A model generated the notes under the pieces. That model made no database searches. It was not told the DNA's origin and worked only from the letters and a program-made list of their open reading frames with translations. DNA of 6,581 nt from assembly GCA_947176285.1 (NCBI GenBank), contig CAMWQF010000160.1, positions 1 through 6,581 of the forward strand, written 5' to 3'. Source of the DNA: an uncultured Porphyromonadaceae bacterium. GTDB lineage: Bacteria > Bacteroidota > Bacteroidia > Bacteroidales > Muribaculaceae. Of the stretch, positions 6,509 to 6,581 are shown in pieces (within the stretch, counting starts at the first letter, position 1; each line of letters opens with the position of its first letter). The translations under genes and the position numbers were made by a program.

Positions 6509-6525
6509 TTGGCACGGTATTTGCT
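6509..6525 (+). promoter_or_regulatory. Sigma-54 (RpoN) -24/-12 promoter driving a gene beyond the right edge
   Basis: The 17 bases TTGGCACGGTATTTGCT match the sigma-54 consensus YTGGCACGrNNNTTGCW at every defined position. The diagnostic GG (6511-6512) and GC (6523-6524) are separated by exactly 10 bases. The predicted start of transcription is near 6536, 12 bases after the -12 C. Sigma-54 promoters need an AAA+ enhancer-binding activator, usually bound 80-200 bases upstream, so its site would fall in or near the xylanase promoter. The controlled gene starts past 6581 and is not visible. Confidence 0.8.
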
Positions 6526-6540
6526 ACTCTAATTCAGGAA

Positions 6541-6557
6541 GGTGTTGTCAAAACACC
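6541..6557 (+). promoter_or_regulatory. Small hairpin in the leader of the sigma-54 transcript
   Basis: GGTGTT (6541-6546) pairs with AACACC (6552-6557) around the loop GTCAA, at about +6 to +22 of the predicted sigma-54 transcript. A 5'-end hairpin could stabilise the mRNA or be a protein site. The stem is short and could be chance. The AT-rich stretch that follows (from 6561) resembles the usual A-rich region ahead of a Bacteroidetes start codon. Confidence 0.35.
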
Positions 6558-6581
6558 AGCAAATTATAAATAAATAATATT

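Larger units (their letters stand above)
6341..6581. other. Divergent control region upstream of the xylanase
   Basis: 241 very AT-rich bases with no credible open frame. It holds the xylanase promoter on the minus strand and the sigma-54 promoter on the + strand, whose core elements are about 130 bases apart. The stretch between (6379-6508) includes runs of A and T, among them a near-palindromic GAAAAAATATTTTTC (6409-6423), which could favour DNA bending, and a perfect 8-base palindrome GAAATTTC (6484-6491). Neither can be tied to a known regulator. Confidence 0.6.

Noticed and set aside
1..6581. CRISPR arrays, tRNA or rRNA genes, insertion sequences, phage or attachment sites
   Set aside because: No regularly spaced repeats, cloverleaf-like stretches, transposase or integrase coding sequence, or long terminal inverted repeats were seen.

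Overview
The window looks like a xylan-degradation locus from a gut- or rumen-type member of the Bacteroidales (Prevotella, Muribaculaceae or Bacteroides-like). Three things point there: a moderately AT-rich sequence with no Shine-Dalgarno motifs ahead of its starts, a Bacteroidetes-type -7 promoter box (TAnnTTTG), and a GH10 xylanase interrupted by carbohydrate-binding modules, with a short C-terminal tail of the Prevotella/Bacteroides kind. A genus cannot be fixed from this sequence.

Layout, left to right. Positions 1-39 are the last 12 codons of an unidentified + strand gene, closed by a strong hairpin at 108-134. A two-gene + strand unit follows: a GH67 alpha-glucuronidase (229-2244) and, 53 bases later, a GH35-type glycosidase with a C-terminal DUF5597-like domain (2298-3899). 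A perfect 18-bp inverted repeat (3914-3954) separates this pair from the convergent GH10 endo-xylanase, which runs on the minus strand from an ATG at 6340 to 3989. The last 241 bases are a divergent control region. It carries the xylanase's own promoter (-7 box 6371-6378, minus strand) and a full-consensus sigma-54 promoter (6509-6525, + strand) that fires rightward out of the window.

How the genes fit together. The GH10 enzyme, carrying two CBM4/9-like modules inside its catalytic barrel, would cut glucuronoxylan into oligosaccharides. GH10 enzymes typically leave (4-O-methyl)glucuronic acid on the xylose at the non-reducing end of a product, which is the substrate GH67 needs. The GH67 enzyme would then remove that uronic acid. 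The GH35 enzyme probably removes galactose (or a related sugar) from decorated side chains; its substrate is the least certain. All three have Sec-type signal peptides without a lipobox cysteine, so they are predicted to be periplasmic or secreted. No SusC/SusD transporter, sensor-regulator or xylosidase gene lies in the window.

The three enzymes belong to known families. The least expected signals are regulatory: the sigma-54 promoter beside the xylanase promoter, and the hairpins punctuating the locus, two of which share a GGACGC/GCGTCC core. I did not find evidence for a wholly new biological system.
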